A stretch of DNA of 64,000 nt from Anaerolineae bacterium (lineage in GTDB: Bacteria > Chloroflexota > Anaerolineae > DRVO01): NCBI GenBank assembly GCA_013178015.1, contig JABLXR010000008.1, forward strand, positions 87,934 to 151,933, read 5' to 3'. Positions 39,266 through 48,843 of this stretch are shown here, one piece after another (position 1 is the first letter of the stretch; each line of letters opens with the position of its first letter). The notes beneath the pieces are model-generated. The model saw only the letters and a list, made by a program, of their open reading frames with translations. It ran no database searches and was not told the origin of the DNA. The position numbers and the translations under genes are program-made.

Positions 39266-40327
39266 ATGGCCAGGGTGTTTGACGTAGTTGAGTTCATAGA
39301 CGAGACCGGCAACGAGATGGTGCACCGGGTCCCCGAGTTTGGACCGGGGGACTTCCGGCTGGGCTCGCAACTGGTGGTTCGAGAGAGCCAGTGGGCGGTG
39401 TTCTTCCGCGATGGGAAGGCCCTGGACGTGTTCGGCCCCGGCCGGCACACCCTGACCACGGCCAACATCCCGCTGCTGGCCGGCTTGGTGAACATACCCT
39501 TCGGCGGGCGCACCCCATTCACGGCTGAGGTCTACTTCGTTAGCCGCCGGGACTTCATTGACCTGAAGTGGGGCACCGAGAACCCCATTCCCCTGCGGGA
39601 CAAGGAGCTGGGGATAGTGCGGCTGCGGGCGTTCGGCACCTACGCTACCGCTGTGTCTGACCCGCAGCTCTTCGTGAACAAGATCGTGGGTACGCAGGGC
39701 CTCTACACCACGCCTCAGATCGCCAACTACCTGCGGGGGATCATCGTCAGTCGGCTGACCGATGTCCTGGGGGAGGTGGCGACCTCGCTCTTCGACCTGC
39801 CCGCCCTCTTCGACGAGCTGGCATCGGCGATCCGGGCCCGGTTGCTGGACGATTTCAGGGCTTTGGGCCTGGACCTGAAGGGCATGTACGTTGGCTCCAT
39901 CACGCCCACCGAGGAGACCTCCAAGGCTATTGACGAGCGGGCAGCCATGGGAGCCATTGGCAACATGCAAGCCTACCTCCAGTTCAAGGCCGCTCGAGCC
40001 CTGGGAGACGCAGCCCAGGCCGGCGGAGGTGGGGAAGGGGGGCTGGCAGGGGCGGGCGTCGGTCTGGGCGCCGGCGTCGGGCTGGGCGCCGTGGTGGCCC
40101 GGGAGCTGGGCGAAGCCATCCGTGGTGGCCCACAGGCTCAGGCCGGTCCGGCGCAGGCTGCCTCTGGAGTGACGTGCCCCAAGTGCGGGACGGTGAACCA
40201 GCCGGGGGCGAAGTTCTGCACCAACTGCGGGACGGCGCTGGGCAGCATCAAGTGCCCCAACTGCGGCACGGACAACCCGGCCTCGGCGCGGTTCTGCAGC
40301 AACTGCGGGCAGAAGCTGCAGGAGTAG
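39266..40327 (+). CDS. SPFH-domain protein with double zinc ribbon (virion-core-like family)
   Basis: The 353-residue protein has an SPFH/band-7-like domain over residues 20-230 (ESQWAVFFRDGKALDVFGPG, RTPFTAEVYFVSRRDFIDLKWGT, LKGMYVGSITPTEE). A glycine/alanine-rich hydrophobic linker follows (about 252-280), then two C-terminal zinc ribbons, CPKCGTVNQPGAKFCTNCG and CPNCGTDNPASARFCSNCG. This is the YdjI/'virion core protein' type of SPFH protein. Family members form membrane-associated scaffolds, in Bacillus working with a phage-shock-like system. AGGGAGG precedes the ATG. Confidence 0.85.
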   Translation: MARVFDVVEFIDETGNEMVHRVPEFGPGDFRLGSQLVVRESQWAVFFRDGKALDVFGPGRHTLTTANIPLLAGLVNIPFGGRTPFTAEVYFVSRRDFIDLKWGTENPIPLRDKELGIVRLRAFGTYATAVSDPQLFVNKIVGTQGLYTTPQIANYLRGIIVSRLTDVLGEVATSLFDLPALFDELASAIRARLLDDFRALGLDLKGMYVGSITPTEETSKAIDERAAMGAIGNMQAYLQFKAARALGDAAQAGGGGEGGLAGAGVGLGAGVGLGAVVARELGEAIRGGPQAQAGPAQAASGVTCPKCGTVNQPGAKFCTNCGTALGSIKCPNCGTDNPASARFCSNCGQKLQE

Positions 40328-40350
40328 CCTCTAGCCAGTCAACGCCTGCC

Positions 40351-40379
40351 TTGAGGGGCCAGCTCGGCCATGCTATAAG
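40351..40379 (+). promoter_or_regulatory. Promoter of the glycoside hydrolase gene
   Basis: TTGAGG (40351-40356) and TATAAG (40374-40379) are 17 bases apart in the short gap after the SPFH gene. AGGAGG follows about 20 bases later, before the ATG at 40410. Confidence 0.55.
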
Positions 40380-40409
40380 GCGCCCACCATCAACCAGGAG
40401 GTCGCCGGC

Positions 40410-42383
40410 ATGGCCGAGCTTCCATTCAGGCAGGTGCACCTCGACTTCCACACCTCTCCTCTGATTCCCGACGTGGCCTCGGAGTTCGACCCCGTACGCT
40501 TCGCCGATGGGCTGGCAGCGGCAGCGGTCAACTCGGTGACGGTGTTCGCCAAGTGCCACCACGGTATGTCCTACTACCCCACCGAGGTGGGGGTGGTCCA
40601 CCCTGCTCTGGAGAGGGACCTGCTGGGCGACATGATCCGGGCCTGTCACCGTCGGGGGATACGCACCCCTGTCTACATCTCGGTGGTGTGGGACGAGCAC
40701 GCGGCCCACATACACCCAGAGTGGCAACAGGTGTCGCCCTCAGGAGTGGCGGGGATCAACCCACCTTTCCAGGCCGGGTGGAAGTACCTCTGCATGAATA
40801 GCCCCTACCTGGACTACGTCGCGGCCCAGACGGAGGAGGTGGTACGCCGGTATCCAGTGGACGGCATCTTCTTCGACATCATCTTCCAGGCTCCGCCTGG
40901 ATGCGTATGCAAGTACTGCTTGGATGGCATGGTGGACCGAGGGCTGAACCCTCAGGATGAGGACGACTTGCGCCTGTACTCGGCCGATGTGGCTCGACGT
41001 GCCATGCGCAGCTTGAGCGCCGTGGTGCGCGAGCACCGGCCGGAGGCGGGCATCTTCTTCAACGGCCGGGTGAGGCTGGCGCGAGATGCCGACTCCGGTC
41101 TGAGGGCCGAGCTTCCCTACATGACCCACATCGAAGTGGAGTCGCTCCCTTCAGGGGAGTGGGGATACTTGCACTATCCCATGTACGCCCGCTATGTGCA
41201 GTCGCTCGGCACCGAATTCCTGGGCATGACCGCTCGCTTCCACAAGTCGTGGGCCGACTTCGGTGGGCTCAAGAATCGGGCGGCGCTGGAGTACGAGGTC
41301 TTCAGCATGCTGGCCACGGGAGCCCGATGCAGCATCGGCGACCAGCTCCATCCGCGAGGCAGGCTGGAAGCGGCGGCCTATGAACGCATCGGCGACGTCT
41401 ACCGATCGGTTGAGGCCAAGGAACCCTGGTGTCGAGGGGCGCGACCCATCCCGGAGGTTGCCGTGCTGGTGGCGGCAGAGGGCTGGGACCGGCGCGCGGA
41501 CGTGGCTGCCGAGGAGGGAGCCACGCGGATGCTGCTGGAGTCCCAGTGGCAGTTCCAGCTGGTGGACCAGGAGGCGGACCTGGAGCAGTTTGCCTGCGTC
41601 GTACTGCCGGACCGGGTGCCCGTGGGAGCCGGTCTCGGGACGAAGCTGCGGCGGTACGTGGACGGAGGAGGGTCGCTGCTGGCCTCCGGACGGAGCAGTC
41701 TCACTAGCGAGGGCTTTGCCCTGGGCGACGTGCTGGGGATCGAGTACGCGGGCGAGGCGGAGTACACCACTCATTACCTCGATCTGGAGCGAGACCTCGG
41801 CCTCCCCGAGATGCAGCACGTGATGTATGAGGCGCCAGTCTTGGTGCGGGCTGAGGAGGGCACGAGGATCCTGGGTCGGATCGTGCGGCCCTACTTCGAG
41901 AGGAGTTGGGATCACTTCTGCTCGCACCGGCAGACACCGCCTGCGGCGGTGACGGAGTGGCCGGCGATAGTGCAGCGGGGCAGAGCCATATACCTGGCCA
42001 GCCCTATCTTTTCCGCGTATCGGCGGCACGGAAGCCGGGCCTATCGCCAATTGGTGGAGGGCTGCCTGAAGGCGGTGGCGCCGGCCAAGCTGGTTCAGGC
42101 AGAGGTGCCCACCGGGGCTCAGGTGACGCTGTTGCGGCAGGAGGGAAGGCTGGTGTGCCACCTGCTGTACTACGTGCCCGAGCGACGCACGCCCGACATA
42201 GACATAATCGAGGATGTGGTGCCGCTTTCGAACGTGAGGCTATCGGTGCGGCTGGGAGGGCCTCCGCGACGCGTGTACCTGGCCCCCGAAGGGCGCGACC
42301 TGTGCTGGGAGTACGGGGAGGAGAGGGCCAGCGTAGTGGTGCCCGAGGTACGGGGCCACCAGATGGTGGTGTTCGAGGCCTGA
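40410..42383 (+). CDS. Glycoside hydrolase, alpha-L-fucosidase/GHL6-like with beta-galactosidase trimerisation-type domain
   Basis: The 657-residue protein begins with a TIM-barrel opening (QVHLDFHTSPLIPDVASEFDP) and carries NSVTVFAKCHHGMSYYPT, the strand motif YPVDGIFFDIIFQAPPGC with a candidate catalytic Asp, and GIFFNGRVRL. Residues about 340-560 match the alpha/beta trimerisation domain seen in GH42 and GH151 enzymes (IPEVAVLVAAEG, RYVDGGGSLLASGRSS). No signal peptide is present, so it probably acts in the cytoplasm on imported oligosaccharides. Exact sugar specificity cannot be read. The gene stands alone with its own promoter. Confidence 0.75.
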   Translation: MAELPFRQVHLDFHTSPLIPDVASEFDPVRFADGLAAAAVNSVTVFAKCHHGMSYYPTEVGVVHPALERDLLGDMIRACHRRGIRTPVYISVVWDEHAAHIHPEWQQVSPSGVAGINPPFQAGWKYLCMNSPYLDYVAAQTEEVVRRYPVDGIFFDIIFQAPPGCVCKYCLDGMVDRGLNPQDEDDLRLYSADVARRAMRSLSAVVREHRPEAGIFFNGRVRLARDADSGLRAELPYMTHIEVESLPSGEWGYLHYPMYARYVQSLGTEFLGMTARFHKSWADFGGLKNRAALEYEVFSMLATGARCSIGDQLHPRGRLEAAAYERIGDVYRSVEAKEPWCRGARPIPEVAVLVAAEGWDRRADVAAEEGATRMLLESQWQFQLVDQEADLEQFACVVLPDRVPVGAGLGTKLRRYVDGGGSLLASGRSSLTSEGFALGDVLGIEYAGEAEYTTHYLDLERDLGLPEMQHVMYEAPVLVRAEEGTRILGRIVRPYFERSWDHFCSHRQTPPAAVTEWPAIVQRGRAIYLASPIFSAYRRHGSRAYRQLVEGCLKAVAPAKLVQAEVPTGAQVTLLRQEGRLVCHLLYYVPERRTPDIDIIEDVVPLSNVRLSVRLGGPPRRVYLAPEGRDLCWEYGEERASVVVPEVRGHQMVVFEA

Positions 42384-42483
42384 GCGGCTGTGACTTCATT
42401 CCTTCGCCGCACCAGAACGCCTACTGCGCCCGAGCCTGTAGTAAGCCTGAGAGGGGAGCAGCGCCCCGAGCGATCGACGTCGC

Positions 42484-44229
42484 CTACTCGTCGTCCTCCA
42501 CGCCGAAGAGTTGGGACAGCAGCTCGGCGCGGGAGGGGGGAGGTCGGTGCAGTGGCAGGGCTTCGTCGCGCTGGCGGCGGGCTAGCTCCTCCTTCCGGAA
42601 GTGTTCCCGCCATCGTGCCGGCGCGTCGGGGTCCTGCGCCTGGTGGCGGGTGAGTCGCTGCCGCACCCTCACTAGCACCGGGGTATTCACTGCCATGCCG
42701 GCCACGATGGCTTGCCCTTTGGAGAGGCCGGGCAGCTCATCCATGAGGGAGCGTCCCACCGTCTCGACGCTCTGGGCCACCCGGGCCTGGTCCACCTCGT
42801 TGCTGATACGAAGCAGCACCTGCGTCATGCATTGGGAGAGCACGTCCGGGTCGAGGCGGCCCGGGCGCTGGCTGATCAGGCACATGCCCACTCCGAACTT
42901 GCGGCCCTCGCTCAGAATGCGCTTCAGCTGCTCGCTGGTCACCAGATCGGCGGCGGCGGGAGCGAAGTTGTGGGCCTCCTCTAGGATGACGAAGGCGGGG
43001 TAAGGCAGGTAGGTGGGGTCTCCCGGCGCCGACAGGGCCTTCTCCGTGGCGAGGCGGGCCTTGTAGAGGCGGCGCAAGATGGTGGCCACCACTACCTGCT
43101 GCTCGCGCTCCGACACTTGGCTGAGCTGCAGCACGGTGCACTGGCCGGGGCGGAACAGGTCCTGCAGAGCCAGGTCCCGGTGATCGTCGAAAATGCGGCT
43201 CTCGCTCCGCCCCAGAACGTTCTCCAGTCGCCAGCTGAGAGCGGCAGCGGTTTGATGAGCGTTCGAGTCCACGTCTGCGGCTGCACCGCCGACGCCTTCA
43301 GGAGTGCTGGCAGCCTGATGAGCCCAGTTGGCCACCTCGTTCTTGAGATCGGTGAGGGTCCAGAGCCCTTTGGTGACTCTCTCGGCGTTCCGAAAGGCGA
43401 CGCCCAGGACGTAGGATTGTTTGGCCGTGAGGTCGCGGCCGAGCAGATAGCGCAGATCGTCCAGCTCCAGGCTGCGGTAGGCCACCTTCACGTCGTCGGG
43501 CGAGAGGACGCGGACCTGAGGTCGGTACTCGGCCAGCCCATCCTGGGCATCGGCGTGGAACTCCTCCAGATTGCTCAATTCGGCCAGAGAGCCGTACTCA
43601 CCGTGCGGGTCCACGATGAGGACACAGGCGCGGTTGGTAGGGCGGAGCAGCTCCTCCACCACGACGGCGGCTAGGTAGGACTTGCCGCTGCCGGTGCCGG
43701 CGATGATGGCCAGGTGGGTGGAGGTGAAGCGGCTGGCGTCGAGCACGATGGGCACTTCATCGGCTGGGCGGCTGAGTAGGCTGCCGATATAGGCGCCACC
43801 GGGCTCCCCTGGGCGCTTGCGGTTGAGGACCGACTGCAGCAGGTCGGCGGGGGCCCGGTAGATGGGGTGCCCCACGCGCGGCAGGCGGCGGGGGTTCATG
43901 AAGTCGCCCAGGGTCGGATCGAAGTAGCCGAGGACGCTGGCGGTGAGTTCGAACAGCTCATCGCCCTCCTCGGCGTAACCGATAAACCCGGCCAGTTCAC
44001 CTGGCGCCACCAGCGGATGGGCCAGGAAAGCGTTGGGATAGTTGCGGGCCTCTCGGCGCTCGTCTATGCGGCAGATCACCCGCAACTCCCCCTCCCCCTC
44101 CGGCAGGGCGTAGTAGACGTACTCCCCCACTGGGAGCGAGTCGTCGCTGTCTGGGGTGATGAAGGTGAACTGATGGGGCCTATCGCCAGGCCCTTTGGCC
44201 AGTCCGACGCAGGCATCCATCTCCGGCAT
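42484..44229 (-). CDS. herA: HerA-type bipolar DNA translocase/helicase
   Basis: HerA is a hexameric FtsK/VirB4-class ATPase that works with NurA in DNA end resection. The 581-residue protein has an N-terminal HAS-barrel-like beta region, Walker A AGTGSGKS (residues 177-184), Walker B VILEEAH (414-420), SQRPGRLDPDVLSQC and a late arginine-finger region. It is the last gene of the minus-strand operon that begins at 52122. The start ATG 44229 has AGGAG upstream. The 102-base gap from the preceding gene is the longest within the operon, so partial uncoupling is possible. Confidence 0.92.
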   Translation of the reverse strand: MPEMDACVGLAKGPGDRPHQFTFITPDSDDSLPVGEYVYYALPEGEGELRVICRIDERREARNYPNAFLAHPLVAPGELAGFIGYAEEGDELFELTASVLGYFDPTLGDFMNPRRLPRVGHPIYRAPADLLQSVLNRKRPGEPGGAYIGSLLSRPADEVPIVLDASRFTSTHLAIIAGTGSGKSYLAAVVVEELLRPTNRACVLIVDPHGEYGSLAELSNLEEFHADAQDGLAEYRPQVRVLSPDDVKVAYRSLELDDLRYLLGRDLTAKQSYVLGVAFRNAERVTKGLWTLTDLKNEVANWAHQAASTPEGVGGAAADVDSNAHQTAAALSWRLENVLGRSESRIFDDHRDLALQDLFRPGQCTVLQLSQVSEREQQVVVATILRRLYKARLATEKALSAPGDPTYLPYPAFVILEEAHNFAPAAADLVTSEQLKRILSEGRKFGVGMCLISQRPGRLDPDVLSQCMTQVLLRISNEVDQARVAQSVETVGRSLMDELPGLSKGQAIVAGMAVNTPVLVRVRQRLTRHQAQDPDAPARWREHFRKEELARRQRDEALPLHRPPPSRAELLSQLFGVEDDE

Positions 44230-44331
44230 GGTCGCTCCTATGGGCTGGGTGGCGGGCAGCGGCTAGTGGATAACCCGGAGGAGAGCTCTGCCGCGCTGCT
44301 CACTGCCCACTCCCCATGCCCCACCATCCAC

Positions 44332-44925
44332 TCATGCTAGGCTGAGAACGCGGAACTGCCACGACAAGTTCTGTCTCACTAGCCGCAGCCTGGTACTTGC
44401 GGGCCCGTCGGGAAACGCTTCCTCCAGAGTGGTGAGCAGGCGGAGGATGGTCTGAGTCATCACGGGCGTGGTGCGGGCCAGGGCAATCAGCAGAGGAAGG
44501 TACCCCAGGCGGACCTGATCGTCGGCATGGTGGAACTTCCGGACCTGCTCCGGAGACATCCTGAGCACCTCGCTATTGAGCAGGGGCGCTGTCTGGGGCG
44601 GGTCGTGGTGGCAGCCGCTGCTATCCACGTATCCGATGGCGATGATGCTCACCAGGGTCCGGGCCTCGTCCAGGTAATCAGGGCTGAACACTGTCGTCTC
44701 CTCTGGGGTGCTGAGACGAGGGCCATAGACGGCGTACTCGGGGTTGTGCAGCAGGGTGTCGCAGACGATGCCCACCAGGGAGCGATCGTCGCCCAGAGGC
44801 ACCGTGACGTACGTCCCCAGCCCATAGTCGTCCGGCGCCGGTGGGTCGGGGACCTCGCCGCGCGTGTAGATCTGGCACCGGTACTGGAGGTGGGAGTAGG
44901 ACGAGACGATCTTTCCCAGCCGCAA
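44332..44925 (-). CDS. Small HAS-barrel-like protein between nurA and herA
   Basis: A 197-residue protein whose first 70 residues (LGKIVSSYSHLQYRCQIYT, LGTYVTVPL, LVGIVCDTLL) resemble the HAS beta-barrel that opens HerA-family ATPases. The last 120 residues are helical and include the LRMSPEQVRKFHHADDQVRLGYLP stretch, which has no motor motifs. It starts at TTG 44925, two bases after nurA, with AGGAGGCTAGCG giving a strong ribosome site. The HAS reading is by eye. Location between nurA and herA suggests a loading or bridging partner. A longer open frame to 45561 on this strand is a nurA shadow. Confidence 0.75.
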   Translation of the reverse strand: MRLGKIVSSYSHLQYRCQIYTRGEVPDPPAPDDYGLGTYVTVPLGDDRSLVGIVCDTLLHNPEYAVYGPRLSTPEETTVFSPDYLDEARTLVSIIAIGYVDSSGCHHDPPQTAPLLNSEVLRMSPEQVRKFHHADDQVRLGYLPLLIALARTTPVMTQTILRLLTTLEEAFPDGPASTRLRLVRQNLSWQFRVLSLA

Positions 44926-44927
44926 CG

Positions 44928-46115
44928 CTAGCCTCCTCTTCGGCGCCTCTTGCTGATGGCTTTGGCGGTGGGCCCCGCGCGGAGGCCGGCATCCCAGCAG
45001 TACTGGGCGAACAGACGCGCGAGCCGGGCTCGATCTCCGCCCGTGAGCACAGCGGTGTCGTGAGCGGCCTCGATGGCGTAGGGGTACCCCAGACCTATGA
45101 TACACTCCGCCCGGACCACGTCCAGTACCCGACTGAGCTCGGCTGCATGCTGCACCAGCCAGCGAGGGAACTCCAGCCGGGAGGGGCGGCCGTCGCGGGT
45201 GGCCCGGAGGTAGCAGAAGGCGATCTGGTCGGCCAGAGAAGTTCCATCGGAGCGGGCATACTGGTCCAGGTAAGCTCCCGGGCGGGCGCACACGTAGACG
45301 CAGCTGCGATCGCCCCAGCTTCTCAGAACCGGGCCTACGAACTGGGCATCGGCCACGCGCGGGGCGCGGGGAAGCGCGCCCACGGCGTGGAGCAGGTGGC
45401 CCAGGTCCCGGGCGGACGGGTCGGCGGTGTAGCCGATGAGGGGCACCCTCAGGCGTTCGGACTCCTCCAGCAAGGTGGAGATGCTGGCAATGTACGCCTC
45501 GCGGCGGCCGGTGCCATGCTCGCCGGCAAAGGGCAGCACCAGAGGGTCGTCCAAGAAGCAAACCGGACGGGGCTCGCGGTCGGCAAAGGCCCGCATGAGC
45601 TCCAGGCAGCGCCGCACTTCCAGTTGGAAGCGGAGAAGGTCCAGACGAACCGACTCCTGCCGGGCAGGACGGAGTTCCTCGCCCACGAGCAGCTCCAGGT
45701 ACACGTCCTTCTGGTGGGGTTCGGACCCCAGGTGAGGATTGACGTACCAGCCCACCTGGGCAGCGGCCAGCGGAAGGTCCAAATCATCGGACAGCGAGAC
45801 CTGGGACCCATCCACGGCGATGGTGAGCTGGCCGCTAAGGGCTGAGAGCGCCCATTCGCGGGCATCCCGGTGAGAGGCAAAGGATCGGCCGAATGGTATC
45901 GCCTGGCTTGTCACGGTGCCGTGCTCCGCGGTGAGGCGCGCTCCGGGCCACCGGTTGTCCCGGAGCCTTGTCTCCACTTCCACCGCAGTGAGCTGGCCCA
46001 AGGAGGCGAAGGCGCGCTGGGCATCCAGGGCATCGTGAGCGCGGGAGCGTTCGCTGCGGAGGAGAAGCTCCCTCTTGGCTTCCAGGGCCTGCACGGCTCG
46101 CGCGGGATCGAACAC
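44928..46115 (-). CDS. nurA: NurA nuclease
   Basis: NurA is the RNase H-fold 5'-3' nuclease that partners HerA. The 395-residue product has the first catalytic aspartate in TIAVDGSQVSLSDD (D102), a long central part including LIGYTADPSARDLGHLL, and the C-terminal PYAIEAAHDTAVLTGGDR motif. The start is GTG 46115, overlapping the rad50 stop by one base, so translation is coupled. It lies two bases before the small HAS-like gene. Confidence 0.93.
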   Translation of the reverse strand: MFDPARAVQALEAKRELLLRSERSRAHDALDAQRAFASLGQLTAVEVETRLRDNRWPGARLTAEHGTVTSQAIPFGRSFASHRDAREWALSALSGQLTIAVDGSQVSLSDDLDLPLAAAQVGWYVNPHLGSEPHQKDVYLELLVGEELRPARQESVRLDLLRFQLEVRRCLELMRAFADREPRPVCFLDDPLVLPFAGEHGTGRREAYIASISTLLEESERLRVPLIGYTADPSARDLGHLLHAVGALPRAPRVADAQFVGPVLRSWGDRSCVYVCARPGAYLDQYARSDGTSLADQIAFCYLRATRDGRPSRLEFPRWLVQHAAELSRVLDVVRAECIIGLGYPYAIEAAHDTAVLTGGDRARLARLFAQYCWDAGLRAGPTAKAISKRRRRGG

Positions 46116-48829
46116 TAGCCTCGCTCCAGACGGCTGAGTCCGTTCTCCTTGCGCACTCGGATGACGTTCTCGGTCACGCTCTCTAGGGAATCGTCGTGGC
46201 TAATGATGAAGAGCTGGTCCAGATCGCGGATGCTGCGTATCTGCTCCGCCAGGCTGTGGCGTCGTTCCTCGTCCAGATTGACGGTGGGCTCGTCGAAGAA
46301 GGCGATCCTCACGTCCGATATTTCGCGAAGGAGTGCCAGGCGGACCGCCAGAGCAGCGGCCATCTGCTCCCCTCCCGAGAGCTGAGCGAATTCCCGCGTC
46401 TCGGCGGCGCGTCGCACGCTGATGCCATACTCGTCATCCCAGGCCAGGACGGAGGCATAGTCCCCCATGAGCTCAGCGTAGGTCGCCGAGGCGCTCTGGG
46501 ATACCCGGGCCAGAACCAGCCGCGCGATCTCGGGGCCGGTCCGACGGATGGTCTCTCGCAGGAAGGAAAGGGTCTCCACGCCCTTGCTGTCCCGGTCGAC
46601 CTGGCGCTGCAGGCTGTCCCGCTGCTCCTCCAGCTTCTCCAGTTCCCGTACCCGACGGTCCGCCTCTGCCAGGCGGCGCTCGAGCTCGGCGACCAGGGAA
46701 GTGGACTGAGCCAGTTCCACCTCCAGCTGGTGCTCGCGCGCTCTCGCCTCCTGATGCGCCTGCCGGTCATACGCCTGGCCCAGCCTCTCGGACGTAGCCT
46801 GGGCGCATTCGAGATCGTCCTGAGCGCGCCTCAACGCCTCGACCTGGCTCTGGTACTGGCGCAGCCGGGCCGGCAACTCCTCGGCCAGAGTGGAAACACG
46901 GCGGTAGGTGTCGAACGCTTCGCGGTGGCCGTCTCGGGCGGCGGCCGCCGCTGACAGGCACTCATCGAGGCTCCCGTGGCTGGCCAACTGGGCCCCAAGA
47001 CGGGTGGCAGCCTCCATCGCCGCTGCGGCCTCAGCCTGGACCCGGGAATACGCCTGCTGCAGCTCTTCCTTCTCTGCCACGAGCGTCTCAGCGGACGTCA
47101 GACGGGCTCGGGGGTCGCCGAGCGATTTCAGATCCTCCGCTATGCGGGTGGCCTCAAGGTCCAGCTCGGACAGCAGCGCCAGTCTGGCGGCCAACTCCTC
47201 GGATTCCTGCCTGGTACGGACCTGCTCTTCTCTCTTGGCTCTAAGCTCGGCCTCCGCCCGCCGCAACTGGTCGGTCTGCTTCTGGGCTGTCTCCACCGTC
47301 TGTTGTTGAGCGCGCCGTTCCTGCCGCAGGCGATCAACCTCCCTGTGAAGCTGGGCCAGAGTCTTGTCCTCCTGTTGCAGCTGGGTCTCCAGCTGCTCAA
47401 GGAAGCCGGCCGCATCGTGCCGGTCGAAAGGGCGGAGACAGGCGGGGCAGGCTTTCGTCTCCCCACGCCGAACGGCCTCGGCTGCCCGGCGCTGCGTCTC
47501 CACCTTGGCTGCGAGGAGACTGGCCTCCGCTGACACCGCGGCGAATTGCGAGTTCAGCTCTTGCAGCCTAGCCTGAGCGGCCTGGAGCTGTTCCGGTGTG
47601 GCCGAGAGCGCCTGCTGACGATCAGCCAGAGCCTCGATCTGTCGGGCGATGTCGGCCAGCTTCTGCTCCACCCCGGCCAACCGGATGGCTACCTCCTCTC
47701 GCATCGCCAGGCGCAGCCGGATGTCCGTCAGTTGCGACTCTAGCTGAGTCTGCCGGGCTGCGGCTGGACGAAGGGCCTCGGCGGCGGTCTCCGCTCGGGC
47801 CACGCGCTCTAGCCTGTCGGTGAGAGCCCGGTGTTCGGCTTCCAAGCGAGCCACCGTCTTCTCAACAGCACTCAACTCCTCCCGGAGGCGGTCGCGCTGG
47901 GCGCGCTGCTGCTCCAGAAGGCGCACCTGGGCCTCGAGCTCTATGTACTGGTCGTGGCCGGCGCGGGCCTGTTCAGCCAGTTCGGCTGCTTCCTGGGCCT
48001 CCCGACGTCGCCGATCTGCCTCGTCGCGTCTCTGGACGGCCAGCTGGTAGGCGGCTCTGGCCGCAACCAGACGCTCGTGGGCTTCCCTTGCCGCTTGCTC
48101 CTGCTGATCCAGGCTTTCACGGGCCCTCCGCACGTCAGCCAACTCCAGCTCCAGCAAGGAGAGTTGCCGCCGTGCGTCTCCCAGTCTCTCCTGAACGGAC
48201 ACGAACTCATCGCGCGCGCCTCGAGAATCCCGGATCCGCTCCGAGAGGGCTTCCAGCTTACCGCGGGTAACAGAGACCCGATCCCGGCCCCAGGCTAGGG
48301 GGCGGGACAGGCGCTGAAAGGCCACCTCGAACTCCTGCAGGGCCAGCAACTCCTCGAAGCGAGCCTTCCGCGGGCCGGGTGAGAGTAGGAAGTCGCTGGT
48401 CAGCTGCCCCTGAGGGACTCCTACCACCCCTTCGAACAGGGACGAAGGTCGCACGCCGGCCTTGATCCCCAGGTGCTGGAGCAGCTCGGCCTGCACGTCC
48501 CTCACCCCCACGGCAACGGTCAGGCCGTGGGCATCGCCATGCATGCGCGCGGTGGAGGCGCCCTCCCGCCGCAGCTCCCGAATGACGGTGTAGGGCAGCT
48601 CGTCCAGCGAGGAGATGAAACGCACCTCGATGCGGCCGTGAGCGCAATCGTTCCGGATTAGCTGTTCCTGCTTCACCCGCTGGGAGCCGAAAAGGGCGAA
48701 GCCGATGGCTTCTATGAGGGTAGACTTGCCGGCGCCGTTAGGTCCGCAGATGGCGTTGGTGCCCGGGGCGAACTCGATTTCGCCCCGCTCGTAGGACTTG
48801 ATGTTCTCGAGGTGGACCGCCAGGATCAC
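46115..48829 (-). CDS. sbcC: DNA repair ATPase Rad50/SbcC
   Basis: Rad50 is an SMC-like ATPase that holds DNA ends for Mre11. The 904-residue protein has Walker A GPNGAGKST (29-37), long coiled coils on either side of the zinc hook CPAC (about residue 457), and the C-terminal LSGGEQ signature with Walker B IAFFDEPTVNLDE. The GTG start is at 48829, 14 bases after mre11. The single CxxC hook per subunit dimerises through zinc with a partner. The length is typical of bacterial and archaeal Rad50. Confidence 0.95.
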   Translation of the reverse strand: MILAVHLENIKSYERGEIEFAPGTNAICGPNGAGKSTLIEAIGFALFGSQRVKQEQLIRNDCAHGRIEVRFISSLDELPYTVIRELRREGASTARMHGDAHGLTVAVGVRDVQAELLQHLGIKAGVRPSSLFEGVVGVPQGQLTSDFLLSPGPRKARFEELLALQEFEVAFQRLSRPLAWGRDRVSVTRGKLEALSERIRDSRGARDEFVSVQERLGDARRQLSLLELELADVRRARESLDQQEQAAREAHERLVAARAAYQLAVQRRDEADRRRREAQEAAELAEQARAGHDQYIELEAQVRLLEQQRAQRDRLREELSAVEKTVARLEAEHRALTDRLERVARAETAAEALRPAAARQTQLESQLTDIRLRLAMREEVAIRLAGVEQKLADIARQIEALADRQQALSATPEQLQAAQARLQELNSQFAAVSAEASLLAAKVETQRRAAEAVRRGETKACPACLRPFDRHDAAGFLEQLETQLQQEDKTLAQLHREVDRLRQERRAQQQTVETAQKQTDQLRRAEAELRAKREEQVRTRQESEELAARLALLSELDLEATRIAEDLKSLGDPRARLTSAETLVAEKEELQQAYSRVQAEAAAAMEAATRLGAQLASHGSLDECLSAAAAARDGHREAFDTYRRVSTLAEELPARLRQYQSQVEALRRAQDDLECAQATSERLGQAYDRQAHQEARAREHQLEVELAQSTSLVAELERRLAEADRRVRELEKLEEQRDSLQRQVDRDSKGVETLSFLRETIRRTGPEIARLVLARVSQSASATYAELMGDYASVLAWDDEYGISVRRAAETREFAQLSGGEQMAAALAVRLALLREISDVRIAFFDEPTVNLDEERRHSLAEQIRSIRDLDQLFIISHDDSLESVTENVIRVRKENGLSRLERG

Positions 48830-48843
48830 TGTCTAGCTCGCAC

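Noticed and set aside
41151..42161. A 336-residue minus-strand frame inside the glycoside hydrolase
   Set aside because: Shadow of the 657-residue gene; no start signal or family resemblance.
44926..45561. Upstream extension of the HAS-like gene into nurA
   Set aside because: That part is an arginine/proline-rich shadow of nurA; the TTG at 44925 has a strong ribosome site.
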